The translations under genes were made by a program, and so were the position numbers. 64,000 nucleotides of DNA from Janthinobacterium sp. BJB426 (GTDB taxonomy: Bacteria; Pseudomonadota; Gammaproteobacteria; Burkholderiales; Burkholderiaceae_D). Shown here piece after piece: positions 16,771-24,781 of the stretch (positions are counted from its first letter, which is position 1; each line of letters starts with the position of its first letter). The notes under the pieces are model-generated. The model had not been told where the DNA came from and ran no database searches. It saw nothing but the letters and a program-made list of their open reading frames with translations. Location: positions 1-64,000 of the forward strand of contig NZ_PDZL01000012.1 of assembly GCF_002735705.1 (NCBI RefSeq), in the 5' to 3' direction.

Positions 16771-17841
16771 ATGAAAAAACTGCTGAGCGTGCTGGCGCTG
16801 GGCGCCGCTTTCACCTCCGGCAATGTGCTGGCCTGGGGCAACGACGGCCACCGCGCCGTGGGCGCCATCGCCGATCAATTGCTCAAGGACAGTGCGGCCC
16901 AGGCGCAAGTGGCCAAATTGCTGCTGCCGGGCGAAAGCCTGGAAAAGATCGCCAACTGGCCCGATTGCGTGAAGGGCACGTATTGCGGCCCGCAAACACC
17001 GGAAATGCTGACCTATGTAGCGGCCAATCCCAAGCATGGCGAATACCACTACACGAACGTGCCATTCCAGAACGCGCACTACCATGACCATGGCGTGGGC
17101 ACGGCCGATGACGATATCGTGCAAACGCTCAAGCAGGCGATCCTGGTGCTGCAAGGCAAGGCTGATGCGGCCAGCAATCCGCACGGCTTCAGCCAGCGCG
17201 AAGCGTTGATTTTGATCACGCACCTGGTGGGCGATATCCACCAGCCATTGCATGTGGGCAATGCGTTTCTTGGCAAGGATGGCCAGTTTTTCGTGCCCGC
17301 CACGCAGGCGCAGATCGATGACGTCGCCATTTTCAATGCACGCGGCGGCAATGACTTGCTGCTTGACGATGCGAAGATGACGGCGCTGTCGGACGCCGTG
17401 ATTCCCGCGCCGCTGCCGGCCGAGGATGGCGTGGCCAAGCCTGCCAGCAGCTATCCGAGATCGCCCACCAAGCCCCTGCATTCGTATTGGGATACGACCG
17501 TGGTCGATTACGCCATGCGTCGCCTGAGCACGCGCACGCCGCAGCAGTTCGCCCGCACCGTGATCGCCAGCGCGCCGGTAGTGAGCGCCAACAGCGGCGA
17601 CCCTGCCACCTGGCCGTATCAGTGGGCCGATGCCTCGCTGGCGGCGTCGAAGCTTGCTTTCACGGACGTGGTGGCCGGCCCGGCCATGCAGCAGACGAGT
17701 CGCAAGGGCGAGGTCTACAACGTGTGGAATTTGAACGTGCCGGACAATTATCCCGTGCCCAGCTCGGCGCTGGCGAAGCAGCAGCTGATCGAGGGTGGCT
17801 ATCACTTGGCAGCCGTGCTGCAGGCGATCTGGCCGCAGTAA
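16771..17841 (+). CDS. Exported S1/P1-type zinc nuclease
   Basis: S1/P1 nucleases cut single-stranded RNA and DNA and can release 3' phosphates. The signal peptide (MKKLLSVLALGAAFTSGNVLA) should be cut just before WGNDGHRAVG, exposing the N-terminal tryptophan that the family uses as a zinc ligand. Other family motifs are HYTNVPF, LITHLVGDIHQPLHVG and ARGGND. Mature length is about 335 residues, somewhat longer than fungal P1. The AAGGAG site sits 11 bases before this ATG but only 5 before a GTG at 16765, so translation may begin two codons earlier. It is the last gene of the nucleotidase-PLD-nuclease unit. Confidence 0.9.
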   Translation: MKKLLSVLALGAAFTSGNVLAWGNDGHRAVGAIADQLLKDSAAQAQVAKLLLPGESLEKIANWPDCVKGTYCGPQTPEMLTYVAANPKHGEYHYTNVPFQNAHYHDHGVGTADDDIVQTLKQAILVLQGKADAASNPHGFSQREALILITHLVGDIHQPLHVGNAFLGKDGQFFVPATQAQIDDVAIFNARGGNDLLLDDAKMTALSDAVIPAPLPAEDGVAKPASSYPRSPTKPLHSYWDTTVVDYAMRRLSTRTPQQFARTVIASAPVVSANSGDPATWPYQWADASLAASKLAFTDVVAGPAMQQTSRKGEVYNVWNLNVPDNYPVPSSALAKQQLIEGGYHLAAVLQAIWPQ

Positions 17842-17855
17842 TTTGGCCGCAGTAA
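17830..17855 (+). repeat. Tandem duplication at the nuclease stop codon
   Basis: TGGCCGCAGTAA occurs at 17830-17841 and again at 17844-17855, a 14-bp period. The first copy holds the nuclease stop codon. It looks like a small recent slip duplication with no evident function. Confidence 0.7.
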
Positions 17856-17866
17856 GATGTCATTCG

Positions 17867-17890
17867 AAAGCGGCCTTCGGGCCGCTTTTT
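17867..17890. terminator. Bidirectional terminator between the nuclease and deoR-type genes
   Basis: AAAGCGGCC-TTCG-GGCCGCTTTTTT is a stable UUCG-type hairpin with T runs in both senses. It serves the nuclease on the plus strand and the convergent DeoR-family gene on the minus strand. Confidence 0.88.
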
Positions 17891-18655
17891 TCATGCCAGG
17901 GTGATGCTAATTCCCATCTCGCGGTAGGGCGCGAGCAGGGCGTCGTCCACGTCGCGGTGCACGATGATATCGTTGACCTGGCTCAAGGGCGCGATCTGGA
18001 ACGGCGAGGCCGTGTTGAATTTTTCCGGCGACGCCAGCACGATGGTGCGGCTTGACGCGTCGCTCAGCGCGCGTTTTACGCACGCTTCCTCATAATCCCC
18101 GGTGGTGATGCCCGCTTGCGGATGCAGGCTGGACACTCCCATGAAATACAGGTCGGCGCGGATGCGGCCGATGGCTTCCACGGTCGCAGCGCCGACGCCC
18201 ACGATCGAATGCTTGTACAGGCGCCCGCCCAGCATCAGCACGTCGACGCCGGGGTGATGCACCAGTTCGACGGCAATCGACGGACTGTGCGTGACGATGG
18301 TGGCGCGCAAGTCGCGCGGCAACTGGCGTGCCAGCTGCACGGCGGTCGTGCCGCCATCGAGGAACACCACTTGCCCCGTTTGTATCATGGCGCCCGCCGC
18401 GCGGCCGATGGCGGGCTTGGCTTCGGGAAAAATCTGTTCGCGTCCCGCAAACGGCGCCAGTGCGGGCGAGCGCGGCAGCAAGGGCAGGGCGCCGCCATGC
18501 ACGCGCTCCAATAATCCCTCTTTCGCCAGTTCGCGCAGGTCGCGCCGTATCGTGTCTTCCGACAAGCCCAAGGCATCACTGACGGCCTTGGCGACGATCT
18601 GGCCTTCGCGCTGGAGCAAGTCCAGCAGGTATTGTTTGCGTTGATGTGTGAGCAT
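17891..18655 (-). CDS. DeoR/GlpR-family transcriptional regulator
   Basis: This is a 254-residue DNA-binding sugar-phosphate sensor. The N-terminal winged helix (MLTHQRKQYLLDLLQREGQI... ALGLSEDTIRRDLRELAKEGLLERVHGGA) is the canonical DeoR signature, and the C-terminal DeoRC domain has VFLDGGTTAVQLARQL and ITTGDYEEACVKRAL. The ATG was chosen because the family always starts with this helix; the frame remains open upstream into the Nudix promoter. It diverges from the Nudix gene with 75 bp between them and a TTGCACG / CGTGCAA dyad there, so local control is likely. The ligand is unknown. Confidence 0.9.
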   Translation of the reverse strand: MLTHQRKQYLLDLLQREGQIVAKAVSDALGLSEDTIRRDLRELAKEGLLERVHGGALPLLPRSPALAPFAGREQIFPEAKPAIGRAAGAMIQTGQVVFLDGGTTAVQLARQLPRDLRATIVTHSPSIAVELVHHPGVDVLMLGGRLYKHSIVGVGAATVEAIGRIRADLYFMGVSSLHPQAGITTGDYEEACVKRALSDASSRTIVLASPEKFNTASPFQIAPLSQVNDIIVHRDVDDALLAPYREMGISITLA

Positions 18656-18679
18656 GGTTTTTCTTGTATTTTCTTGATA

Positions 18680-18715
18680 TTGCACGAGTTTGCATGATAA
18701 AGTCGATACGTGCAA
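18680..18715. promoter_or_regulatory. Dyad between the deoR-type and Nudix genes
   Basis: TTGCACG (18680-18686) and CGTGCAA (18709-18715) are perfect inverted arms 22 bp apart. A related direct copy TTTGCATGA follows the left arm. This is a probable operator for the adjacent DeoR-family protein. Confidence 0.5.
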
Positions 18716-18730
18716 GCACAAGGAGACACT

Positions 18731-19687
18731 ATGCGCGAAGAAAACAGCAAGCAGGAACGGGTCCGTATCCAGGGCGTGCAGACCCTGTCGCATGACTGGT
18801 ATCTGCTGCAAAAGACCACGTTCGACTATCTGCGCCATGATGGCCAGTGGCAGACGCAGACGCGGGAAACCTATGATCGCGGCGATGGTGCCACCATCCT
18901 GCTCTACAACAAAATCCAACGGACTGTGATCCTGATCCGCCAGTTCCGCTTTCCCACCTACCGCGCAGGCCACGATGGTTTCCTCATCGAAGCGGCGGCC
19001 GGTTTGCTGGAAGAGGCCAGCGCGGAGCAGCGCATCCGCGCCGAGGTGGAAGAGGAAACCGGTTACCGGGTGGGGCAGGTGCAAAAGATATTCCAGGCTT
19101 TCATGAGCCCCGGCTCCGTGACGGAGCGCCTGCATTTCTTTGTTGCCGAATACGATCCGTCCAGCCGTATCGGCGACGGCGGCGGTCTGGCGCACGAGGG
19201 AGAAGACATCGAAGTGCTGGAACTGCCCATGGCGCAAGCGCTGCAGATGGTGGCCGATGGCCGCATCTGCGATGGCAAGACCATCATGCTGCTGCAGCAT
19301 GCGCAATCGCACTTGATGCCGCGCAAACAGGGCATGCAGATCCTCGTTGCCGGCCCCTACCGTTCCGGCACGGGCGACGATCCCGCCCTGATGGCGGCGA
19401 ATGTGGCAGCCATGCAAGCCGTCTGCCTGCCCCTGTATGCCAGAGGACACATGCCCGTGCTCGGTGAATGGTTGGCCTTGCCCATGCTGGCGCTGGCCGG
19501 CTCCACCGGGGTTGGCGATGTAGTGTATGAGGAATTATTTCACGCGCATGCGACGCGTTTATTGAGCCATTGCGATGCCGTGCTGCGCCTCGGCGGCGCG
19601 TCGCAGGGCGCCGACCAGATGGTGGAAGTGGCGCGCAGCCTGGGGCTGCCCGTGTTTTTCTCGCTGGACGCAATTCTTTCGGCGTAA
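18731..19687 (+). CDS. NudK-like Nudix hydrolase fused to a DUF4406-like domain
   Basis: The 318-residue protein has two parts. Residues 1 to about 200 match NudK (GDP-mannose / nucleoside diphosphate sugar pyrophosphatase): a Nudix box around AAGLLEEA...EVEEETGY, then FMSPGSVTERLHFFVAEY, EDIEVLELP and DGKTIMLL. Residues about 205-318 (MQILVAGPYRSGTGDDPALM ... GASQGADQMVEVARSLGLPVFFSLD) resemble DUF4406, a relative of nucleoside 2-deoxyribosyltransferases. The ATG with AGGAG five bases upstream was chosen over one seven codons earlier. It diverges from a DeoR-family gene. The fusion suggests work on a nucleotide sugar or nucleoside diphosphate; the substrate cannot be read from sequence. Confidence 0.82.
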   Translation: MREENSKQERVRIQGVQTLSHDWYLLQKTTFDYLRHDGQWQTQTRETYDRGDGATILLYNKIQRTVILIRQFRFPTYRAGHDGFLIEAAAGLLEEASAEQRIRAEVEEETGYRVGQVQKIFQAFMSPGSVTERLHFFVAEYDPSSRIGDGGGLAHEGEDIEVLELPMAQALQMVADGRICDGKTIMLLQHAQSHLMPRKQGMQILVAGPYRSGTGDDPALMAANVAAMQAVCLPLYARGHMPVLGEWLALPMLALAGSTGVGDVVYEELFHAHATRLLSHCDAVLRLGGASQGADQMVEVARSLGLPVFFSLDAILSA

Positions 19688-19716
19688 AAAAAGCGAAGCC
19701 CGCGGGCTTCGCTTTT
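19688..19716. terminator. Bidirectional terminator between Nudix and ABC permease genes
   Basis: AAAAAGCGAAGCCC and GGGCTTCGCTTTTT form a 14-bp perfect stem with A/T runs on both sides, between two convergent genes. Confidence 0.92.
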
Positions 19717-19735
19717 TGTCAGCGCTCGCTGAAAC

Positions 19736-20707
19736 TTAGCGCGATTTGACGAACGGAATGCCGATAGCTTTTGGCGCGATGGATTTCGCCATCAAGCCTG
19801 CCAGCACGATCACGGTGACCACGTACGGCACCATCTGGATCAAGGAGCCGGGGATGCGGCCCACGACGGGCAAGTCCACGCCTTCAATTTGAATCTGGAT
19901 GGCGGCGAAGAAGCCGAACATCAGACAGCCGAGGAAGGTGTAGACGGGGCGCCAGTTGCCGAACACCATGGCCGTCAGGGCCAGGTAGCCGGCGCCGGCC
20001 GACATGTCGCGCAGGAAGAAGCCGCTTTGCACGATGGCAAGATATGCACCCGAGAACGAGCACAGGATGCCGGCCACCAGCATGGCCAGGTAGCGCGTCG
20101 TTTCCACGCTCACGCCGGCCGAGTCCGCCGCATGCGGGTTTTCGCCACAGGCGCGCAGGCGCAGGCCGAAGCGCGTGTGGTACAGCAGCCAGTGCACGAG
20201 CGGGATCAGCAGGAACGCCACGTAGACGAGGATGGAATGGCCACCGATCAGGTGGGCGTAGACCCAGCCGATGAAGGGGATATGCTCCACGTACTGCGTG
20301 CCCGGCAAGACCACGTCGAACAGGCGCGCCGAACCGAGGTCGGGCGTGCGGCCGCCTTGCTGGAAGAAGAATTGCGCCAGCACAAACGTCAGTCCGCTCA
20401 TGGCGATATTGATCGCCATGCCGGCCACCAGCTGGTTGCCCTTTTGCGTGATGCTGACGTAGGCCTGCAGCAGGGCCAGGGCGACGCAGACGAGCATGCC
20501 GGCAGCCATGCCGTAATACGGGTTTTGCGTCGTGTAGGCCACGGCGGCGGAAGCGAAGGCGCTGGCCAGGATCTTGCCTTCCAGGCCGATGTCGATCATG
20601 CCGCTGCGTTCGGCAAACAGGCCGGCCATGGCGGCAAAGATCAGGACGGGCGCATTGCGCACGGTCGATACCAGGATGCTGGCGAATTGAAAGTCGTCGA
20701 GTGTCAT
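19736..20707 (-). CDS. Nucleoside ABC transporter permease (BmpC / NupQ type)
   Basis: This 323-residue permease belongs to the family that partners BMP binding proteins in nucleoside import. It starts TLDDFQFASILVSTVRNAPVLIFAAMAGLFAERSG, and the segment MIDIGLEGK is a strong family mark. About eight to ten hydrophobic segments span the protein; QLVAGMAINIAMSGLT lies in the core. It lies four bases after the other permease and is the last gene of the BMP operon. Confidence 0.92.
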   Translation of the reverse strand: MTLDDFQFASILVSTVRNAPVLIFAAMAGLFAERSGMIDIGLEGKILASAFASAAVAYTTQNPYYGMAAGMLVCVALALLQAYVSITQKGNQLVAGMAINIAMSGLTFVLAQFFFQQGGRTPDLGSARLFDVVLPGTQYVEHIPFIGWVYAHLIGGHSILVYVAFLLIPLVHWLLYHTRFGLRLRACGENPHAADSAGVSVETTRYLAMLVAGILCSFSGAYLAIVQSGFFLRDMSAGAGYLALTAMVFGNWRPVYTFLGCLMFGFFAAIQIQIEGVDLPVVGRIPGSLIQMVPYVVTVIVLAGLMAKSIAPKAIGIPFVKSR

Positions 20708-20711
20708 GGTG

Positions 20712-21791
20712 TTAGCCTTTGGTGCGCTTGAGCAGGGCGGAAATGGCCGGTGCGTAGAAGTTTTCCATGGCGCCGCAGAACAGGATGATCAAGCCCTGGA
20801 TGAAAATGAAAGTTTCCGTCGGGATATTCGGTTTTTCCAGCGACAGGTCGAAGCCGCCCTGGATCAGCGCGCCGAACAGCACGGCGGACAGGAAGATGCC
20901 GACCGGATGCTGGCGACCCATCAGGGCGATGGCGATGCCGATGAAGCCGGCGCCGCCCACAAAGTTGAGCGACAGATAATGCGTCGAACCCATGATGGAA
21001 TTGACGGAACCGAGGCCCGCCAGCGCGCCCGAGATCAGCATGACGATGATGATCATCTTGCTGATCGACACGCCCGCATAGTGGGCCGCGTGCTTGTTCA
21101 GGCCCGTGGCGCGCAGCTTGAAGCCCCACGACGAGCGCCAGACCATCACGCCGTAAATCACCAGCGCGGCGATCGCCAGGATAAAACTGATGTTCAGCGG
21201 CGTGTCGCCCAAGGATGGGAACCAGGTGGAGAGGCGCGGCATTTCGCCGCTTTCCGCAAACACGCGGCTGGCCGTGTTCTGTTCGCCCGGCGGAATCAGG
21301 TACTTCACGATCACGAAGTTCATCAGGCTGGCGGCGATGAAGTTGAACATGATGGTGGTGACGACGATGTGGCTGCCGCGCTTGGCTTGCAGGTAGCCGG
21401 GCAGGAAACCCCACAGCGCGCCGAACAGGGCCGCGCCGATCATGGCCGCCGGAATCAATAGCCAGGCGGGCAGGGTCTGGTCGAAGGCCAGCATGGCCAC
21501 CGTCAAGCCCAGGCCGCCGATATACATCTGGCCTTCGGAACCGATATTGAACAGCCCGGCCTGCATCGCCACGGAAACCGACAGGCCCGTGAAGATGAAG
21601 GTGCTGGCGTAAAACAGGGTGTAGCTCAAGCCTTCCGGATTGAGGATGGCGCTGTGGACGAGGATCGACAGCGATTCGGCCGGGTCTTCGCCCAGCATAT
21701 AAATCACCAGGGCTGCGACCAGCAAGGCCGACAGCAGGTTTAACATGGGCATGACAAAGGCTGTCGCCCAGCGTGGCAAGTCGTTATTCAT
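20712..21791 (-). CDS. Nucleoside ABC transporter permease (BmpB / NupP type)
   Basis: This 359-residue permease is paired with the shorter one above. Typical features are a first membrane segment after a charged start, the segment AGLFNIGSEGQMYIGGLG, LQAKRGSHIVVTTIMFNFIAASL and a C-terminal GALIQGG. Its ATG overlaps the ATPase stop as ATGA, so translation is coupled. With the ATPase, binding protein and second permease it forms a complete inner-membrane nucleoside importer. Confidence 0.93.
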   Translation of the reverse strand: MNNDLPRWATAFVMPMLNLLSALLVAALVIYMLGEDPAESLSILVHSAILNPEGLSYTLFYASTFIFTGLSVSVAMQAGLFNIGSEGQMYIGGLGLTVAMLAFDQTLPAWLLIPAAMIGAALFGALWGFLPGYLQAKRGSHIVVTTIMFNFIAASLMNFVIVKYLIPPGEQNTASRVFAESGEMPRLSTWFPSLGDTPLNISFILAIAALVIYGVMVWRSSWGFKLRATGLNKHAAHYAGVSISKMIIIVMLISGALAGLGSVNSIMGSTHYLSLNFVGGAGFIGIAIALMGRQHPVGIFLSAVLFGALIQGGFDLSLEKPNIPTETFIFIQGLIILFCGAMENFYAPAISALLKRTKG

Positions 21792-23341
21792 GATTTATGC
21801 ATTCCCCCCATCAACAGACCGATGCGGGTGGTATCGAATTCTTCAATTTTCAGTTCGCCGGTAATGCGTCCGCCGCACATGACGAGAATGCGGTCGGCCA
21901 GCGCCCGCACTTCTTCCAGTTCGACGGACACCAGCAGGATCGCCACGCCCGCGTCGCGCAGGGCCAGCAATTGCGTATGGATGCTTTCGATGGTGCCGAT
22001 GTCGACGCCGCGCGTGGGCTGGCCCACCAGCATCAGTTTCGGCTTGGCCAGCACTTCGCGCGCGATCACCACCTTTTGCTGGTTGCCGCCGGACAACAAA
22101 CCGATGCGCAAGTCCGGATTGGCCGGGCGCACGTCGAAGGTTTTCAGCAGTTCCGCGCAGCGGGCGCCGATGGCCTTGAAGTTGAACAGGCCCCAGCGGT
22201 TTTTCAGGTGATCCTGATAACCGAGGATGGTGTTTTGCATGACGGAGAAATTCTTTACCACGCCATCGCGCAAGCGGTCTTCTGGAATGTGGGCGATGCC
22301 CAGCTCGCGGAAGGCCAGCGGCAAGCCGTCGGCATCGTGGCGCTTGGCAAACGGCAAGTCCTTGTCGAGAAAACGCAGCTTGCCGGACGTCGGCAAGCGC
22401 ATGCCCGAGAGGATTTCCAGCAGCTCGCTCTGGCCATTGCCCGAGACCCCCGCGATGGCGACGATTTCGCCGGCGCGCAAGTTGAAACCGATGTCGGCCA
22501 GCAGTTTGACCTGTTGCTCGTCGGCCAGTTGTAGACCGTCCACTTCCAGCACCGTGGCGCCCGGATTGTACGGTGCACGGGGCAAGTGGCTCTGGATGGG
22601 GCGGCCGACCATCATGTTGGCCAGTTCCTCTTTCGAGGTGCCGGCCGTCGCCACGGCGCCCACCACCGTGCCGCCGCGCATGACGGTGACGTTGTCGGTG
22701 ATTTCCAGGATCTCTTGCAGCTTGTGCGTGATCAGGATGATGGTCTTGCCTTGCTCCTTGAACAGGCGCAGGATTTCAAACAGCGACGCCGTTTCCTGGG
22801 CCGTCAGCACGGCCGTCGGCTCGTCGAGGATCAGGATATTGGCGCTGCGGTAAATCTGCTTGAGGATTTCCACCCGCTGCTGCGCCCCGACGGAGAGGTC
22901 TTCGATCTTTGCCAGCGGGTCGACGTCGAGGCGGTAGCGCGCGCAAATCTCGCGCAATTTCGCTTCCGCTTCCGTGCGGTGGCTGGCCAGGCGAAAACCG
23001 CCTTCCGTGCCCAGCATGATATTGTCGAGGACGGTGAAGTTCTCGACCAGCATGAAGTGCTGGTGCACCATGCCGATGCCGAGGTTGATCGCTTCCTGGC
23101 TGTTGCGGATAGGCTGTACTTTTCCGTCGAGCAAGATTTCTCCGCCGTCGGCACGGTAATACCCGTACAGGATGCTCATCAAGGTCGATTTGCCGGCGCC
23201 GTTTTCCCCCACCAAGCCATGGATACTGCCCTTGGCGATGGAGAAACTGACGTCGGCGTTCGCCTTCACATGTCCAAACTGCTTGGAAATGCTGCGAAAT
23301 TCTACTGCTGGCTGCATAGGTTCATAACTGGATAGTTTCAT
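21788..23341 (-). CDS. Nucleoside ABC transporter ATP-binding protein (two NBDs)
   Basis: The 517-residue protein has two nucleotide-binding domains in tandem, as in sugar / nucleoside ABC systems. The first has Walker A GENGAGKST, Q-loop MVHQHF, signature LSVGAQQR and Walker B ILILDEPT. The second has a degenerate Walker A (GVSGNGQSE) with the signature LSGGNQQKVVIARE, normal for this family. Two starts are possible (here or eight codons later); neither has a clear ribosome site. It follows the binding-protein gene after a GC-rich hairpin, which could lower its expression relative to the binding protein. Confidence 0.92.
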   Translation of the reverse strand: MKLSSYEPMQPAVEFRSISKQFGHVKANADVSFSIAKGSIHGLVGENGAGKSTLMSILYGYYRADGGEILLDGKVQPIRNSQEAINLGIGMVHQHFMLVENFTVLDNIMLGTEGGFRLASHRTEAEAKLREICARYRLDVDPLAKIEDLSVGAQQRVEILKQIYRSANILILDEPTAVLTAQETASLFEILRLFKEQGKTIILITHKLQEILEITDNVTVMRGGTVVGAVATAGTSKEELANMMVGRPIQSHLPRAPYNPGATVLEVDGLQLADEQQVKLLADIGFNLRAGEIVAIAGVSGNGQSELLEILSGMRLPTSGKLRFLDKDLPFAKRHDADGLPLAFRELGIAHIPEDRLRDGVVKNFSVMQNTILGYQDHLKNRWGLFNFKAIGARCAELLKTFDVRPANPDLRIGLLSGGNQQKVVIAREVLAKPKLMLVGQPTRGVDIGTIESIHTQLLALRDAGVAILLVSVELEEVRALADRILVMCGGRITGELKIEEFDTTRIGLLMGGMHKS

Positions 23342-23346
23342 GGAAA

Positions 23347-23378
23347 CGCGCCGCGCGGAGACTGGCCCCGGCGGCGCG
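23347..23378 (-). other. GC-rich hairpin between BMP and ATPase genes
   Basis: CGCGCCGC (23347-23354) pairs perfectly with GCGGCGCG (23371-23378). No T run follows. Stem-loops after binding-protein genes often stabilise the upstream mRNA and make the binding protein more abundant than the membrane parts. Confidence 0.5.
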
Positions 23379-23398
23379 CTAAAAGATACGGAGAAAAA

Positions 23399-24394
23399 TT
23401 AAACCGGGCAGCTGCTGCCGACGCGGTAATCGATCACTTTGATCTTGCCATCGATAATGTCCTTACGCGCACCCAACACGCGCTTTTCGATTTCCGGCGT
23501 AATCAGCTTGCGGTTGTTCGCATCGAGCGCCCAATCCACGCCGCCTTCTTTCAAGCCTTTATAGCTGACGCCGCCCTTCCAGGTGCCGTTCTTGACTTGC
23601 ATGAAGCTGTCGTAGACCGTGTTGTCGACGCGCTTGACCATCGAGGTCAGGATGCTGCCTGGATACAGATGATTCTGGTTCGAATCGACGCCGATAGCCA
23701 GCTTGCCTTTTTCCTTGGCCATTTGCAGGGTGCCCATGCCGCTGCCGCCAGCGACGGCGAAGACGACATCGACGCCGCGCTCGAATTGCGAGCGGGCCAG
23801 TTCGCCACCCTTGGCCGGGTCATTCCAGGCGCCGGACGTGGTGCCGACCATGTTTTGCGTGATTTCCGTCTTCGGATTGACGGCCTTCGCGCCTTGCGCG
23901 TAGCCGCAGGCGAAGTTGCGGATCAATGGAATATCGATGCCGCCGATGAAGCCGACTTTCTTGCTCTTGCTGGCCATGGCTGCAGCCACGCCCACCAGGT
24001 AGGAGCCTTCTTCTTCCTTGAAGACGACGGAATTGACATTGCTGCCGGCGGCCTGGCCGTCGATCAGCACGAATTTCACGTTCGGGAATTCCTTGGCGAC
24101 CTTTTGCACGGCTTGCGTTTGCGCAAAACCGATGGCCGCGATCATGTCGAGTTTCTTGCGGGCCAGGCCACGCATGACTTGTTCAGCCTGCGTATCGCTC
24201 GATGCCTGCACTTCGATGAAGGAAATGCCCGTGTCTTTTTTGAAGCGCGAGGCGCCTTCGAAAGCGGATTGGTTGAACGACTTGTCGAACTTGCCGCCCG
24301 CGTCATACACGACACCCAGTTTTGGGGTAGCCGCGGACGCTTGAGCAGTCAGAAATACGGCTGCGATCGTCAAACTAAATTGTGTAAGTTTCAT
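23399..24394 (-). CDS. BMP-family periplasmic nucleoside-binding protein
   Basis: This 331-residue binding protein belongs to the Bmp / Med / PnrA family, whose studied members bind purine and pyrimidine nucleosides. A signal peptide (MKLTQFSLTIAAVFLTAQASA) is cut before ATPKLGVVYDAGGKFDKSFN, the family's opening motif. There is no lipobox cysteine, so it should be free in the periplasm. Other family segments are GFAQTQAVQKVAKEFPNVKFVLIDG, SKKVGFIGGIDIPLI and FAVAGGSGMGT. It is the first gene of the transport operon and has its own 387-bp upstream region with the shared promoter module. Confidence 0.94.
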   Translation of the reverse strand: MKLTQFSLTIAAVFLTAQASAATPKLGVVYDAGGKFDKSFNQSAFEGASRFKKDTGISFIEVQASSDTQAEQVMRGLARKKLDMIAAIGFAQTQAVQKVAKEFPNVKFVLIDGQAAGSNVNSVVFKEEEGSYLVGVAAAMASKSKKVGFIGGIDIPLIRNFACGYAQGAKAVNPKTEITQNMVGTTSGAWNDPAKGGELARSQFERGVDVVFAVAGGSGMGTLQMAKEKGKLAIGVDSNQNHLYPGSILTSMVKRVDNTVYDSFMQVKNGTWKGGVSYKGLKEGGVDWALDANNRKLITPEIEKRVLGARKDIIDGKIKVIDYRVGSSCPV

Positions 24395-24427
24395 GAATTG
24401 GCTCCTGGAAGATCGATATTGTATATT

Positions 24428-24606
24428 TTTTATAGGTGAAACATATAATTTGGGGCCGATTTAGCCTGTTTTTGATGCACGAGGTGATAATTCCTTATCA
24501 ACATTGCACGGTATTGCACAAGATCATTGCTGGCCTCGGATGCTTTTATGTCGACAATGTGATGCTCATGCAACAGTCGGCCCCGTCTCTTTTATAGGTA
24601 CAACAT
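24428..24606 (-). repeat. Direct repeat pair in the BMP leader
   Basis: TTTTATAGGTGAAACAT (24428-24444) and TTTTATAGGTACAACAT (24590-24606) match at 15 of 17 positions, 162 bp apart. On the coding strand this reads ATGTTnnACCTATAAAA. It may be a protein site or a promoter element; no -35 is evident for either. Confidence 0.45.
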
Positions 24607-24695
24607 CGAAGGGGGCTGCCGGAGCGGGCTGGGATGCGCCGTCAATTGACGGGCAGGGCAAGCACGGAACCGGCGCCACGATGGGCGTCCGAATC

Positions 24696-24766
24696 ACTAT
24701 GCATCATGCCAGATATGTATGACAAATACGTTTTTGTTTATGTATTTATATGTGGGGCATATAAAT
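24696..24766 (-). promoter_or_regulatory. Nucleoside-regulon promoter module, copy B (BMP-ABC operon)
   Basis: Read on the minus strand: ATTTATA-TGCCCCACA-TATAAAT (24766-24744), 18 bp, TTGTCA (24725-24720), 18 bp ending GATG, CATAGT (24701-24696). The dyad here extends to ten perfect pairs per arm (24743-24752 / 24758-24767). A smaller GTAT-N5-ATAC dyad overlaps the -35, as expected of a LysR activation site. Confidence 0.8.
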
Positions 24767-24781
24767 AGGTGGCGTAGCAGA

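Larger units (their letters stand above)
24395..24781 (-). other. 387-bp upstream region of the BMP operon
   Basis: No gene is seen. On the minus strand it holds the conserved promoter module (24766-24696), which implies a leader of about 295 bases. It also has a pair of direct repeats (24428-24444 and 24590-24606) and AT-rich stretches next to the BMP start. The lysR stop lies 16 bp beyond the dyad. Confidence 0.6.
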
